From a virus, in IMG/VR virus record IMGVR_UViG_3300020496_000004, positions 1 through 21,855 of that record: DNA of 21,855 nt; one strand, written 5' to 3'. A model generated the notes under the pieces. The model worked only from the letters and a program-made list of their open reading frames with translations. It searched no databases and was not told where the DNA came from. The position numbers and the translations under genes are program-made. Below, piece by piece: positions 1 through 6,523 of the stretch (position 1 is the first letter of the stretch; every line of letters begins with the position of its first letter).

Positions 1-383
1 TCAATTCCACTCGTACCGCCCCAGGCGTCATACATTAACCCGCCACAACCTTCACTATAAGGTACGTCTTTGTGTTGTTGGTGTCTTTTAAATGAAGCCA
101 TACGAGCAATAGTATCTCTACTAATCGGCTCACGATTTGCCAACTGCCTTGCTCTTGCTTTGCCTGTTGCTTCTCCGCAAGAACCCCAACCATTTTTCTC
201 TGCCCATTCTATTGCCCTCTTTGCGTTATTAGTTGCACTCTCAGGATAGTCGGTATAGCTTTCGGCAAACTTGCCACCTGCAAGAATAGCCTTCCAAACT
301 TGCATTGCTTTCTCTTCGGTATCATACACGCAACCGCCTTGTCCGATTTTCCATTTTCCTGAACTGCATCTTGTTACTGGCAT
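1..383 (-). CDS. Head-protease-type protein, N-terminal part (runs off the left edge)
   Basis: The ATG at 383 opens a frame that stays open for 127 codons to the edge, so the C-terminus is missing. The first 40 residues form a small Cys/Gly/Trp module (start MPVTRCSSGKWKIG, second Cys in GGCVYD). A region follows containing DYPESATNNAKRAIEWA, GKARARQLANREPISRDTI, ARMASFKRHQQHK and CGGLMYDAWGG. From memory, both modules occur at the N-terminus of prohead-protease/XkdF-like proteins of Bacteroidetes phages; the catalytic domain is not in the window. The gene overlaps the end of the glycosyltransferase gene by 10 bases. The family call is moderately secure; protease activity cannot be judged from this piece. 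Confidence 0.7.
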   Translation of the reverse strand, partial: MPVTRCSSGKWKIGQGGCVYDTEEKAMQVWKAILAGGKFAESYTDYPESATNNAKRAIEWAEKNGWGSCGEATGKARARQLANREPISRDTIARMASFKRHQQHKDVPYSEGCGGLMYDAWGGTSGI

Positions 384-1369
384 AGTTTACTATAAATATA
401 CTTTCGGTCTAAATTTATCTCGTCAAAGTTATACTTCTTTTGGCAGAACTCAAAAAGCTTCTCTCCGCTTTCCTTTCGCATATCCGCATCGCTTACTAAA
501 TCTTTGATGTGTTTGTACCAATCCTTCTGGCTTTTAACGTAATGCACTGGCATATCTAAATAAGGATTGACATGGCTAACTATGGCAGGGTTCTTTTTTG
601 CAGCCGTTTCTAATACCTTAAGGTTGGACTTCATAGCGTTAAACTTGTTATCTACCAATGGAATAACTGAAATATCTGAGTCCGTATAAGCACCCATATA
701 TTCCGTAACCTTTGCATAGTTATAGATCGTAGGGTTAAGCTTTAGTCCACAAGTAAACGCATCAATCATTTTATCCCATATAGGTTTCTCCCCGTCATTA
801 TAACCTGCAATTACAGTTCTTATATTCATACCTTGTAGCCTTTTGAACGGCTGCCTAAGTATTTCTAAATCTCGTTCGTGCGTTCCGCTGCCGCTCCAAA
901 ACAACCTAACCTTGTAATCTTCGGTCTTGTTATCCTGGAACTGCTCTTGCCCGTAAGGTAATGCGTTTGGTAATATGTGAACGTTCTTATTGTATTTAGT
1001 TATCTCACTTGCTAACCTTTCGTGTGTGCAAGTGCAAAGGTCTGCAATCTCTAAGTAATCGGTAATTTGTTTGCCTATGTTATTGTACTTGTATCGGTAA
1101 TACAAAAGATGCGTTTCGCTAAGTTCCCAGTAATCGTCATTATCAACTACTAACTTAAAGCCGTACTTAGTGCGCCAAGTGTCCATTTGCTTTGCATCTA
1201 TTTCGTTAAGCATTCTATTCATTAACACAATATCCCACCCTTGCTCTAATAGTTCGTCATTCAATACATCGGTAATAAGTGCGTACTCCTTTTCTAAATG
1301 TACTATCGGCATCATTATTCGGTGCAGTCCTACGCCTGAGTTAGCTGAAGTTATACAAAGTATTCGCAT
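374..1369 (-). CDS. Glycosyltransferase, GT-B (GT4-like) fold
   Basis: This 331-residue protein looks like a GT-B glycosyltransferase. The N-terminus (MRILCITSANSGVGLHRI) resembles the first beta-strand and Gly loop of the acceptor domain. VVDNDDYWEL lies near residue 94, followed by CTCTHERLA and VHILPNALPYG, typical of the interdomain region. The C-terminal half has ISVIPLVDNKFNAMKSNLK and KVLETAAKKNPAIVSHV, the usual donor-binding pattern of GT4-like enzymes. There is no signal peptide or TM segment, so it is probably cytoplasmic. Its start overlaps the preceding glycosyltransferase gene by 19 bases. It forms a cassette with that gene and the acyltransferase at 2034-2513. The sugar donor and acceptor are unknown; host surface polysaccharide or a virion protein are the plausible targets. 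Confidence 0.8.
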   Translation of the reverse strand: MRILCITSANSGVGLHRIMMPIVHLEKEYALITDVLNDELLEQGWDIVLMNRMLNEIDAKQMDTWRTKYGFKLVVDNDDYWELSETHLLYYRYKYNNIGKQITDYLEIADLCTCTHERLASEITKYNKNVHILPNALPYGQEQFQDNKTEDYKVRLFWSGSGTHERDLEILRQPFKRLQGMNIRTVIAGYNDGEKPIWDKMIDAFTCGLKLNPTIYNYAKVTEYMGAYTDSDISVIPLVDNKFNAMKSNLKVLETAAKKNPAIVSHVNPYLDMPVHYVKSQKDWYKHIKDLVSDADMRKESGEKLFEFCQKKYNFDEINLDRKYIYSKLCQ

Positions 1370-2034
1370 CTTATATTCTTTTGGTTGTGATATATGTCTT
1401 GGTATTTATCCCATACGCTTTGCGCCCGTGCCAAGCTTTCGTCTTTCATTCGTCTATAATCAGTTCCGTTACCGACATCATGTCCTATGTGTTCCGACCT
1501 CATATCTGGCAAGTAGTAATTAGTAAAGCCTGTAATAGTTGCACGTTCTCCGTAATCTGCATCTTGCATTCCGTATGGGTCATACTCAGTATTGTAACCA
1601 CCTATTGTGTCTATAAGTTCACGAGTAATAAAATTATCTCCAAAAGGTGTATGCGTTTTATGTACGCCGTCTACAATGGGTGGTAATGCTTCTACACAAT
1701 ATATTCCTATTATGCCTGTCTTTTCTATTCTTTGTGCAAACAATACAAACCTTGCCAACCAATTCTCAGGAAGTAAAATGTCATTGGCTAATAAACAAAC
1801 CGCATCGTATTCCTGAGTTATCCTAAGTCCTGCGTTTACTCCTGCTGCTATTCCTCGTTTTTCTTTAGATAGATCATATCCGGCAAAAGGATAGTTAAAC
1901 GTTTCGTGCGTGTCGCTTCCGTTATCTATTAAGAAGCAGTCCGCATTGTAACCGCTATTATAAAAGTTTTGGTTAATTACACGCTGCGTTAAATCGTGTC
2001 GGTTTTGTGTAAGTAATAAAATAGCTACTTTCAT
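1351..2034 (-). CDS. Glycosyltransferase family 2-like (GT-A fold)
   Basis: The start is placed at 2034 (MKVAILLLTQNR), which overlaps the preceding stop by one base (TAATG). A longer in-frame extension to 2133 is Lys/Arg/Cys-rich, lies inside the acyltransferase gene and does not look like this family. The 227-residue protein begins with the GT2 strand and loop (LLLTQNRHDLTQRV, then CFLIDNGSD). It continues with GIAAGVNAGL and AVCLLANDILLPENWL, where the AND step takes the place of the DxD metal site. YGMQDADYGERA near the C-terminus fits the GT2 acceptor/catalytic region. It is probably cytoplasmic and is translationally coupled to both neighbours. Confidence 0.83.
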   Translation of the reverse strand: MKVAILLLTQNRHDLTQRVINQNFYNSGYNADCFLIDNGSDTHETFNYPFAGYDLSKEKRGIAAGVNAGLRITQEYDAVCLLANDILLPENWLARFVLFAQRIEKTGIIGIYCVEALPPIVDGVHKTHTPFGDNFITRELIDTIGGYNTEYDPYGMQDADYGERATITGFTNYYLPDMRSEHIGHDVGNGTDYRRMKDESLARAQSVWDKYQDIYHNQKNIRCEYFV

Positions 2035-2513
2035 TATCTTATGTTTGAGCCGATTTCTCGTGCAGGAACTCCTGCGTATTTTGTATTTGGTTTTGCATCT
2101 CCTTTTACAAAGGCACTTGCCCCTATCATACAATTTTCTCCTACGTTTGCAAACTGATGTAATACTGCGTTAAGTCCTATATTAGCACCTTTGTCTACAA
2201 TAGAATGACCACCTATTTTTGCTCCGCAACTTATAGTAACATTGTCTAAGATTGTACAATCGTGTCCTATGTGTGCGTGTTTCATTATGAAGCAACTATT
2301 ACCAATGAAAGTGTCTATCTCAGTTCCTGCGTCTATTGTTACAAGTCCTGTAATAACATTGTTATCTCCAATGTAAACTTTGCCTTTTTCTTTTTGCCAA
2401 AACTTCTTATGTTCTGCTTTATCGCCTATAATACAATAAGCACCAATGTAGTTTCCGTCTCCAATAATTACGTTATCGCCAATGATAGCGGTAGGGTGAA
2501 TAAAGTTAGCCAT
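2034..2513 (-). CDS. Left-handed beta-helix (hexapeptide repeat) acyltransferase
   Basis: The 159 residues consist almost entirely of hexapeptide repeats ([LIV]-G-x-x-x-x), for example IIGDNVIIGDGNYIGAYCIIG, then VYIGDNNVITG and IGHDCTILDNVTISCGAKIGG. It ends in the usual capping stretch (GASAFVKGDAKPNTKYAGVPA). HAHIGHDC supplies a His where LpxA/sugar acetyltransferases have the catalytic one. The length is shorter than LpxA and closer to sugar O- or N-acetyltransferases, which act as trimers in the cytoplasm. It overlaps the upstream small gene by 8 bases and sits directly before two glycosyltransferase genes, so a role in making or decorating a glycan is a reasonable inference. The acyl donor and substrate are not known. 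Confidence 0.85.
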   Translation of the reverse strand: MANFIHPTAIIGDNVIIGDGNYIGAYCIIGDKAEHKKFWQKEKGKVYIGDNNVITGLVTIDAGTEIDTFIGNSCFIMKHAHIGHDCTILDNVTISCGAKIGGHSIVDKGANIGLNAVLHQFANVGENCMIGASAFVKGDAKPNTKYAGVPAREIGSNIR

Positions 2514-2760
2514 TCTTTTTTTTATTTTTAGGTTTAGGTTGTAATTCGTACCATTCGTATAAGCGTTTAATCATATCAAAGATACAATGGGGACACCATA
2601 CTGTTAAGATAAAATCTGCATTCATATACTTGCGATAAATATGCTCGTACATTTTTAAGATGTCTAAGTCGATGTTACGCACATAGCCATTTTGTACTGT
2701 GTGCCAATTACCAACGTGTTGATCTAAAAAGTTGCGGTGTTCTATTTCCATAAGTTCCAC
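2506..2760 (-). CDS. Small conserved-type phage protein with a CPHC motif
   Basis: This 84-residue protein has no function I can name. It is mainly helical and aromatic-rich, with a single CPHC pair (in ILTVWCPHCIF) near residue 57, and a very basic tail (KPKPKNKKKNG). One CxxC pair is too few for a complete zinc site unless it dimerises or uses the His residues; a redox role is also possible. It overlaps the preceding membrane-protein gene by 19 bases and the next gene by 8, consistent with a co-translated operon. I recall similar small proteins beside sigma-like genes in Bacteroidetes phages, but this is memory only. Confidence 0.6.
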   Translation of the reverse strand: MELMEIEHRNFLDQHVGNWHTVQNGYVRNIDLDILKMYEHIYRKYMNADFILTVWCPHCIFDMIKRLYEWYELQPKPKNKKKNG

Positions 2761-2975
2761 ATTAGTTTTGAAAGTAAAGGTGCTAACACTCCTGGTATAA
2801 ATACAAACGCAATAACATCAGTACATATTGCAGGTAGTAAATATAAAGTTAAACCTGTCCAAGCTGCTAAACAACTTGTGCAGCTAAAAGGCTTAAAATC
2901 TAATTTCCACTTCCTATGGAATTGGTGTATCTCTACAAAGAAGATTGCAAAGCATATTGCTGCTATAATTATCAT
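2742..2975 (-). CDS. Small inner-membrane protein with a Cys-pair loop
   Basis: A 77-residue hydrophobic protein with two predicted TM segments: residues 1-14 (MIIIAAICFAIFFV), and a long hydrophobic region from about 38 to 66 that could form one or two helices. Between them lies WKLDFKPFSCTSCLAAWTG, a short polar stretch ending in a CxxC pair next to aromatic residues. The start codon overlaps the sigma-like gene's stop (ATGA). Its function is unknown. It is separated from the lysis block by about 7.5 kb, so I do not call it a holin; an accessory membrane or host-interaction role is possible. Confidence 0.6.
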   Translation of the reverse strand: MIIIAAICFAIFFVEIHQFHRKWKLDFKPFSCTSCLAAWTGLTLYLLPAICTDVIAFVFIPGVLAPLLSKLMWNLWK

Positions 2976-3448
2976 TTTCGTAATTGTTTTTTAAGTTCAC
3001 GTTTAGTTAATTTAAGCTCCCTATGAATTGACATATAAGGAATACCTGTAACCCTACTTAATTCTTTAGCGTTGCAGTTGTGCTTTATAGCATAAACTCT
3101 TAATAGTTCCGCTTTGTACCAGTGCATCTTTGACAGTTCATCTTCTACTTTGTTAAGTAAATCCTCGTCCCTATCGTGTACTATTAATTCTACTTCTAAA
3201 GGTTTTCGGTATGTCCTATAAAATTGGCTTGTATTACTTTGCATCATATTAATCATAGTCCTAACCAAGTAGAACTTTAATACGTTACGGGTACGCATAT
3301 CTATTAAACGTTCCTCGTCCATTTCACATAGCACCTTAAATAGTTCGCTTCTTAAATCTTCTCGTAAATCTTCAGGCTGCATTTTGTCTATTGCTTCCTT
3401 AAGTTCTCGGCTTTCCCAAAGTTCTAATATGATGCTATTCTTGTTCAT
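2972..3448 (-). CDS. Sigma-70-like transcription factor (phage)
   Basis: This 158-residue protein has the layout of a small sigma factor. The first 75 residues are acidic and helical, with a region-2-like stretch (RTRNVLKFYLVRTMINMM). A linker leads to a C-terminal helix-turn-helix (AKELSRVTGIPYMSIHRELK) and a basic tail that would form region 4. It is shorter than ECF sigma factors and region 2 is poorly conserved, so it could also be a sigma-like adaptor. It follows the VRR-NUC gene with a 14-base overlap under a strong Bacteroidetes-type promoter. The likely role is switching host RNA polymerase to late phage promoters; that is inference from fold and position. Confidence 0.65.
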   Translation of the reverse strand: MNKNSIILELWESRELKEAIDKMQPEDLREDLRSELFKVLCEMDEERLIDMRTRNVLKFYLVRTMINMMQSNTSQFYRTYRKPLEVELIVHDRDEDLLNKVEDELSKMHWYKAELLRVYAIKHNCNAKELSRVTGIPYMSIHRELKLTKRELKKQLRK

Positions 3449-3740
3449 ACTCCTTTAAGGTTAGTTTGCCGTTGTCTTCGGTTGCTATATAACAAAAACA
3501 ATTTGCCGTTTTTGCTAAGTTTAAAAATGCTATTTGATAGCTGCTAAGTTTATCTCCTATTGCTTTTGTTTCGCAATAAACCGCTACACCTGTTTGTGTG
3601 TGGAAGCCTACAACATCTGGAACTCCTTTAAGTCCTATAAAGGTGCGACCTCTAACCGCAAGATTGTTATTGCGCCATACAAAGCACCCGTTTTTATTTA
3701 GGGTCTTAATTGCTTCTTTGGTTAATTCGTTTGCGGTCAT
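3435..3740 (-). CDS. VRR-NUC-type PD-(D/E)XK nuclease
   Basis: With the start at 3740 (MTANELTKEAIKTLN) the protein is 101 residues, the usual size for phage VRR-NUC proteins. The nuclease core is visible: GVPDVVGF with Asp42, CETKA with Glu57 and Lys59, then SSYQIAFL with Gln69. The N-terminal helix and WRNNNLAVRGR strand also fit. These enzymes are metal-dependent and act on branched or damaged DNA, so a Holliday-junction resolving role in phage recombination is likely. A longer start at 3776 is possible on paper, but it lies inside the promoter described at 3745-3777 and adds residues unlike the family. The gene overlaps the sigma-like gene by 14 bases. Confidence 0.82.
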   Translation of the reverse strand: MTANELTKEAIKTLNKNGCFVWRNNNLAVRGRTFIGLKGVPDVVGFHTQTGVAVYCETKAIGDKLSSYQIAFLNLAKTANCFCYIATEDNGKLTLKEYEQE

Positions 3741-3744
3741 AAAG

Positions 3745-3777
3745 CAAAAATATACTAAAGTTCTTGATATTGACAAA
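3745..3777 (-). promoter_or_regulatory. Bacteroidetes-type promoter for the VRR-NUC/sigma operon
   Basis: On the minus strand TTTG (3777-3774) is followed by 21 bases and then TATTTTTG (3752-3745). This matches TAnnTTTG exactly and has allowed spacing. Transcription should begin four to seven bases downstream, at or just beside the ATG at 3740. The promoter overlaps the methyltransferase stop codon region and would drive nuclease, sigma factor and glycan genes. Confidence 0.55.
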
Positions 3778-4714
3778 TACTTTTAAATATCTGATAAGCT
3801 ACCTGAGGAACTATTGCGTTTCCGTAGGCTTTGATGCTTTCATTTCTCCATTTAGAAAAGGTAATGTTGTCCAATTCTTTGGGAAGCCCATCATCTCCTC
3901 CACAAATAGGGGGTTCAGTTGGGAATGCGCTGAAACTCCTTGCCTTAAAAGAACTCCGGGTATATTGTTTCTCTTTATTTGTGATGGGGGTAATGTACTG
4001 TTCGTGTATTCTTGTAATGTCGGTGTCGGTAATAACCCCATTACCATTGCTCTCGTTAATGTTACTGAGTGCATCGAGCCTTCCGTTAGTTGATTTGATT
4101 TCATATGCACTGTCGCATTTGTTGAGTCGATTGCAGTTGGTGTCGGTAGTAATCCATTCCTCGCTCTCTTTTGTAATCCGTCTTGGTTCAATTTGCCCGT
4201 ATTTTTCTCTGGACTGTCTGAAGCCATTGGAGTAGGCAACAAACCAGATTCTGTCTCTTCTATGTGGTGCGTTAATGGCACAAGCTGGAAGTAAAAACGG
4301 GAGGACTTCGTAGCCTTCAGCTTCCAACTCAGTTTGCACCTCGTCGAATACCAATCCCCCGTTCCAATTAGTAAGTCCGCGAACGTTCTCGCCCACAACC
4401 CAACTTGGTTGAATTTCCCGAATTGCTCTAAGCATCTCAGGCCAGAGGTGTCTCTCATCTTCTTTGCCAAGTCGCTTTCCTGCACTTGAGTAGGGTTGGC
4501 AAGGGAAGCCTCCACTAATGATGTCGATTGCTCCTCTGTGAATAGTGAAATCTGTTTTTGTGATGTCATTGTAACTTATTGAATTTGGGAAGTGATGTTT
4601 TAATACTTTTTGTCCAAAGGTGTTCCATTCGCAATGAAATACGTTTTCCCAACCGCACCATTCTGCTGCTAAATCAAAGCCACCTATTCCGCTAAATAAA
4701 CTGCCGTGTCTCAT
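3755..4714 (-). CDS. dcm: DNA (cytosine-5-)-methyltransferase
   Basis: The enzyme transfers a methyl group from SAM to C5 of cytosine. Its 319 residues carry the family motifs in order: motif I FSGIGGFD (7-14), motif IV GGFPCQPYS with catalytic Cys72, motif VI GENVRG (Glu109), motif VIII HRRDRIWF (151-158), a variable target-recognition region (about 160-280), and motifs IX/X ending in YGNAIVPQVA (297-306). It looks complete. The start overlaps the upstream stop by four bases (ATGA). The likely role is protecting phage DNA from host restriction, since no partner restriction enzyme is evident. Residues about 49-301 are encoded by DNA that also carries a 252-codon frame (3811-4569), which is unusual. 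Confidence 0.93.
   Translation of the reverse strand: MRHGSLFSGIGGFDLAAEWCGWENVFHCEWNTFGQKVLKHHFPNSISYNDITKTDFTIHRGAIDIISGGFPCQPYSSAGKRLGKEDERHLWPEMLRAIREIQPSWVVGENVRGLTNWNGGLVFDEVQTELEAEGYEVLPFLLPACAINAPHRRDRIWFVAYSNGFRQSREKYGQIEPRRITKESEEWITTDTNCNRLNKCDSAYEIKSTNGRLDALSNINESNGNGVITDTDITRIHEQYITPITNKEKQYTRSSFKARSFSAFPTEPPICGGDDGLPKELDNITFSKWRNESIKAYGNAIVPQVAYQIFKSICQYQEL
3811..4569 (-). CDS. Overprinted protein inside the methyltransferase gene (LPTP-repeat, MMGFP module)
   Basis: A 252-codon frame lies entirely within the cytosine methyltransferase gene in a different frame on the same strand. Its product is not random: three spaced copies of a LPTPxxxxDS/EY-type motif occur at residues 111, 141 and 180. 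GDWYSTRCKLSWKLKATK lies at 72-88, and NPLFVEEMMGFPKNWTTLPF at 219-238. The same PTPxAxD plus NPxxVExxMGxPxxWT signature is one I recall from proteins encoded with phage cytosine methyltransferases, either fused or adjacent. Its function is unknown; it may be a target-recognition or accessory partner. The start follows an A-rich leader (AATAAGTTACAATG). Confidence is limited because the methyltransferase frame is certainly coding. Confidence 0.62.
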   Translation of the reverse strand: MTSQKQISLFTEEQSTSLVEASLANPTQVQESDLAKKMRDTSGLRCLEQFGKFNQVGLWARTFADLLIGTGDWYSTRCKLSWKLKATKSSRFYFQLVPLTHHIEETESGLLPTPMASDSPEKNTGKLNQDGLQKRARNGLLPTPTAIDSTNATVHMKSNQLTEGSMHSVTLTRAMVMGLLPTPTLQEYTNSTLPPSQIKRNNIPGVLLRQGVSAHSQLNPLFVEEMMGFPKNWTTLPFLNGEMKASKPTETQ

Positions 4715-5469
4715 TTGAATGAAGTTTTATTATTAGCAATTTGCAAATCAAAAAATAAAGCTACTGCTACGGCTCGAGCCTGGTTCTTAAGCCATTGCTC
4801 AGTCCATTCGTCTCGGTACTGCTTTGCGCTTATTATGTCCATTTTATTAGCCTTGTAGGTAATAATCTCCATTAGTTTCTTTTTAGCAAGTGCGCCATCT
4901 TCTTTTGTCCATACCTTGATGCCTGTGCTATTAAGCTTTGTAAATACGGATAATGGGTTAAACAACCTATCAAAAGTTCTATTTTCCAGAAGCTTATACT
5001 CTTGGTAACTGTAATCAATTATCTCTAAATCGGTTAAGTGTGGTATTGCTTCTACTCGTTCTTGTGGCATCATTTTTCTTACTTCGTTTGCTTTTTTCTT
5101 ATACCTATCCATAACCTGACTAAAATATGCAGGACTAAAGTTTTGATAATGGTCTATAAAGTCATTAGCTACCATTTGCTTAAACGCTACTTTGACTTCG
5201 TTTATTGTAAAGCCTCCGTACTCGGTTCTTATCCAATCCTCTAAAATTGCTAACTTAACTTCGCCAGGATTGTTAATACCCACAAGCTGCATCAAGTAAA
5301 CAAGGTTTTGTTTAAATATGGTAGAGTTCAGATTGCGAACTCTCTCCCCCGAAAATGCGGTCATAATCTCTTGCTCCGTAGGAAGTAGAGTGGATAAAGT
5401 TGTAGTTTTTAAGGTTTTCAAGTTCGTGTTTATCAAGCTTTCGTTGATTATCTGAAGTTCTTTTTGCAT
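4711..5469 (-). CDS. Replication-associated phage protein, function unknown
   Basis: A 252-residue, mostly helical soluble protein without catalytic motifs I recognise. After a variable N-terminus, LLPTEQEIMTAFSGERVRNL begins what I recall as a family seen in Bacteroidetes phage replication regions. It continues through YLMQLVGINNPGEVKLAI, WIRTEYGGFTINEVKVAFKQ and YQNFSPAYFSQVMDRYKKKA. Its place after a DUF4373-type protein and before the methyltransferase supports a role in replication, perhaps as helicase loader or initiator partner. The start at 5469 gives a 158-base overlap with the upstream gene. A later start at 5364 would shorten this but would cut into the apparently conserved LLPTEQEI region, so I keep the longer form. 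Confidence 0.65.
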   Translation of the reverse strand: MQKELQIINESLINTNLKTLKTTTLSTLLPTEQEIMTAFSGERVRNLNSTIFKQNLVYLMQLVGINNPGEVKLAILEDWIRTEYGGFTINEVKVAFKQMVANDFIDHYQNFSPAYFSQVMDRYKKKANEVRKMMPQERVEAIPHLTDLEIIDYSYQEYKLLENRTFDRLFNPLSVFTKLNSTGIKVWTKEDGALAKKKLMEIITYKANKMDIISAKQYRDEWTEQWLKNQARAVAVALFFDLQIANNKTSFK

Positions 5470-6121
5470 CTTCTTTTAGGTTAAATAGACCTTTCCAACC
5501 ATTTGCCATTGACTGATTGATAATTTTTATAGCAATGTCTTCTTGTCCGTTTGATAATTTTGTTAATTCTTGTAAGGTAGCAAGTTCACTTTGAGTTGTC
5601 CTATATGTAAACATAAATTGTTTTTTCTTGTAATCCTTCCAATCAAACCACATTTTTTCAAATTCCTTAGAAACAAAAGGAAGCTCTATTATTTCTTTTA
5701 TTTCCTTTATTTCTTTTCCTTTCCTTTCCTTTATAGCATTGCGGTCGCTATGCGGTGGCATTGCGGTCGCATCATTTACATTAGAAACCCAACGTTTACG
5801 GGCGTTTTGACTTGCCTTCTTACTCTTGCTATCCCTTTCGTCTATGCGTTTTTGTACCGACATACTACCAAAGTTTTCGCCTTCAAATACAAATAAACCA
5901 AAGTCGTGTAATACGCTATGTACTATTTCGCTATGCACTCGAAGGTCATAAGCTATGCCATCGCAATCCGTTCGCAATGCGTTTGCATTATTGTAAAGGT
6001 CTTCAATGATTGCCCAGAATACACCATACCCAAGCATTCCGTGTTTCCTAATAAGGAATTTAATCTTTTCGTCATTACGGCAATTATAGTCGTGAGAAAA
6101 GTAAAAAGTATCTTTAGACAT
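5312..6121 (-). CDS. DUF4373/Lin1244-type phage replication protein
   Basis: The start at 6121 (MSKDTFYFSHDYNCRND) gives 269 residues and an 8-base overlap with the HNH gene; an upstream in-frame start at 6190 adds residues unlike the family. The N-terminal 100 residues (KFLIRKHGMLGYGVFWAIIE, then YDLRVHSEIVHSVLHDFGLF) match the DUF4373 winged-helix domain found in phage initiator or DnaD-like proteins. A basic, low-complexity linker follows (KERKGKEIKEIKEI, about residue 132-145). The C-terminal part has FEKMWFDWKDYKKKQF and MANGWKGLF, typical of helicase-loader-like tails. It probably works at the phage origin in the cytoplasm. The linker is encoded by a short tandem purine repeat. Confidence 0.78.
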   Translation of the reverse strand: MSKDTFYFSHDYNCRNDEKIKFLIRKHGMLGYGVFWAIIEDLYNNANALRTDCDGIAYDLRVHSEIVHSVLHDFGLFVFEGENFGSMSVQKRIDERDSKSKKASQNARKRWVSNVNDATAMPPHSDRNAIKERKGKEIKEIKEIIELPFVSKEFEKMWFDWKDYKKKQFMFTYRTTQSELATLQELTKLSNGQEDIAIKIINQSMANGWKGLFNLKEDAKRTSDNQRKLDKHELENLKNYNFIHSTSYGARDYDRIFGGESSQSELYHI

Positions 6122-6482
6122 ATTCTCCAAATTTTTGTAGTTCATCAAAAGTAACATCTTGTATTTCAACATACTTATGCATAAGCTCACTAATTTGTGG
6201 TCTTAATTCTTTGTAAGTTAATCCTTTGTAAATATGAAATTTAATAATTCTGTTTACAAAATACTTAGAGTATTCCTCTTCTTCGTGGCACTCTAAACAT
6301 AATGTAGTTAAAAATTCATTTTCATAATCCCAAGGGTCATTTTTGTAGATATAAACCTTGTGATGTACGTGCAGTTGCTTTTCTGTTGAACCGCACATTG
6401 TACAGGTAAACTTGTCTCGTTGTAAAATTTCAAGACGTTTCTTTTGCCATTCAGGACTTTTTAGTTTTTCTCCGTATGTCAT
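6114..6482 (-). CDS. HNH endonuclease
   Basis: This 122-residue protein contains a compact HNH domain. The zinc knuckle is Cys27/Cys30 (CTMC) and Cys62/Cys65 (CLEC). The catalytic motif is LHVHHKVY with His40/His41, Asn55 in YENEF, and His66 directly after the second Cys pair. The N-terminus SPEWQKKRLEILQRDKFTC is typical of phage HNH proteins. A helical C-terminal extension of about 50 residues has no known function. In phages such enzymes act in packaging (next to terminase) or as homing or recombination nucleases. Here it lies in the replication block and follows the two-hairpin RNA directly, so packaging is less obvious. Confidence 0.88.
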   Translation of the reverse strand: MTYGEKLKSPEWQKKRLEILQRDKFTCTMCGSTEKQLHVHHKVYIYKNDPWDYENEFLTTLCLECHEEEEYSKYFVNRIIKFHIYKGLTYKELRPQISELMHKYVEIQDVTFDELQKFGEYV

Positions 6483-6484
6483 AA

Positions 6485-6523
6485 AATAAAAAAGCCCCCA
6501 ATAGAGTCCAGCTATCAGGGGCT
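6485..6523 (-). terminator. Rho-independent terminator (second hairpin of the structured RNA)
   Basis: Read on the minus strand, AGCCCC (6523-6518) and GGGGCT (6498-6493) form a GC-rich stem, extended after an internal loop by ATAG/CTAT. The stem is followed by six or seven T residues (GGGGGCTTTTTTATTTT). This would end or attenuate the transcript carrying the DnaA-like gene before the HNH gene. Confidence 0.7.

Noticed and set aside
271-507. Plus-strand open frame of 78 codons, and other plus-strand frames across the window
   Set aside because: All overlap stronger minus-strand genes, lack domains and show the biased composition of antisense frames in AT-rich DNA.
2035-2133. Upstream start for the GT2-type glycosyltransferase
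   Set aside because: It adds Arg/Lys/Cys-rich residues unlike GT2 enzymes and lies inside the acyltransferase gene; the start at 2034 is tightly coupled (TAATG).
6122-6190. Upstream start for the DUF4373-type protein
   Set aside because: The added residues are read from the HNH gene in another frame, and the family begins at MSKDTFYFSHD.
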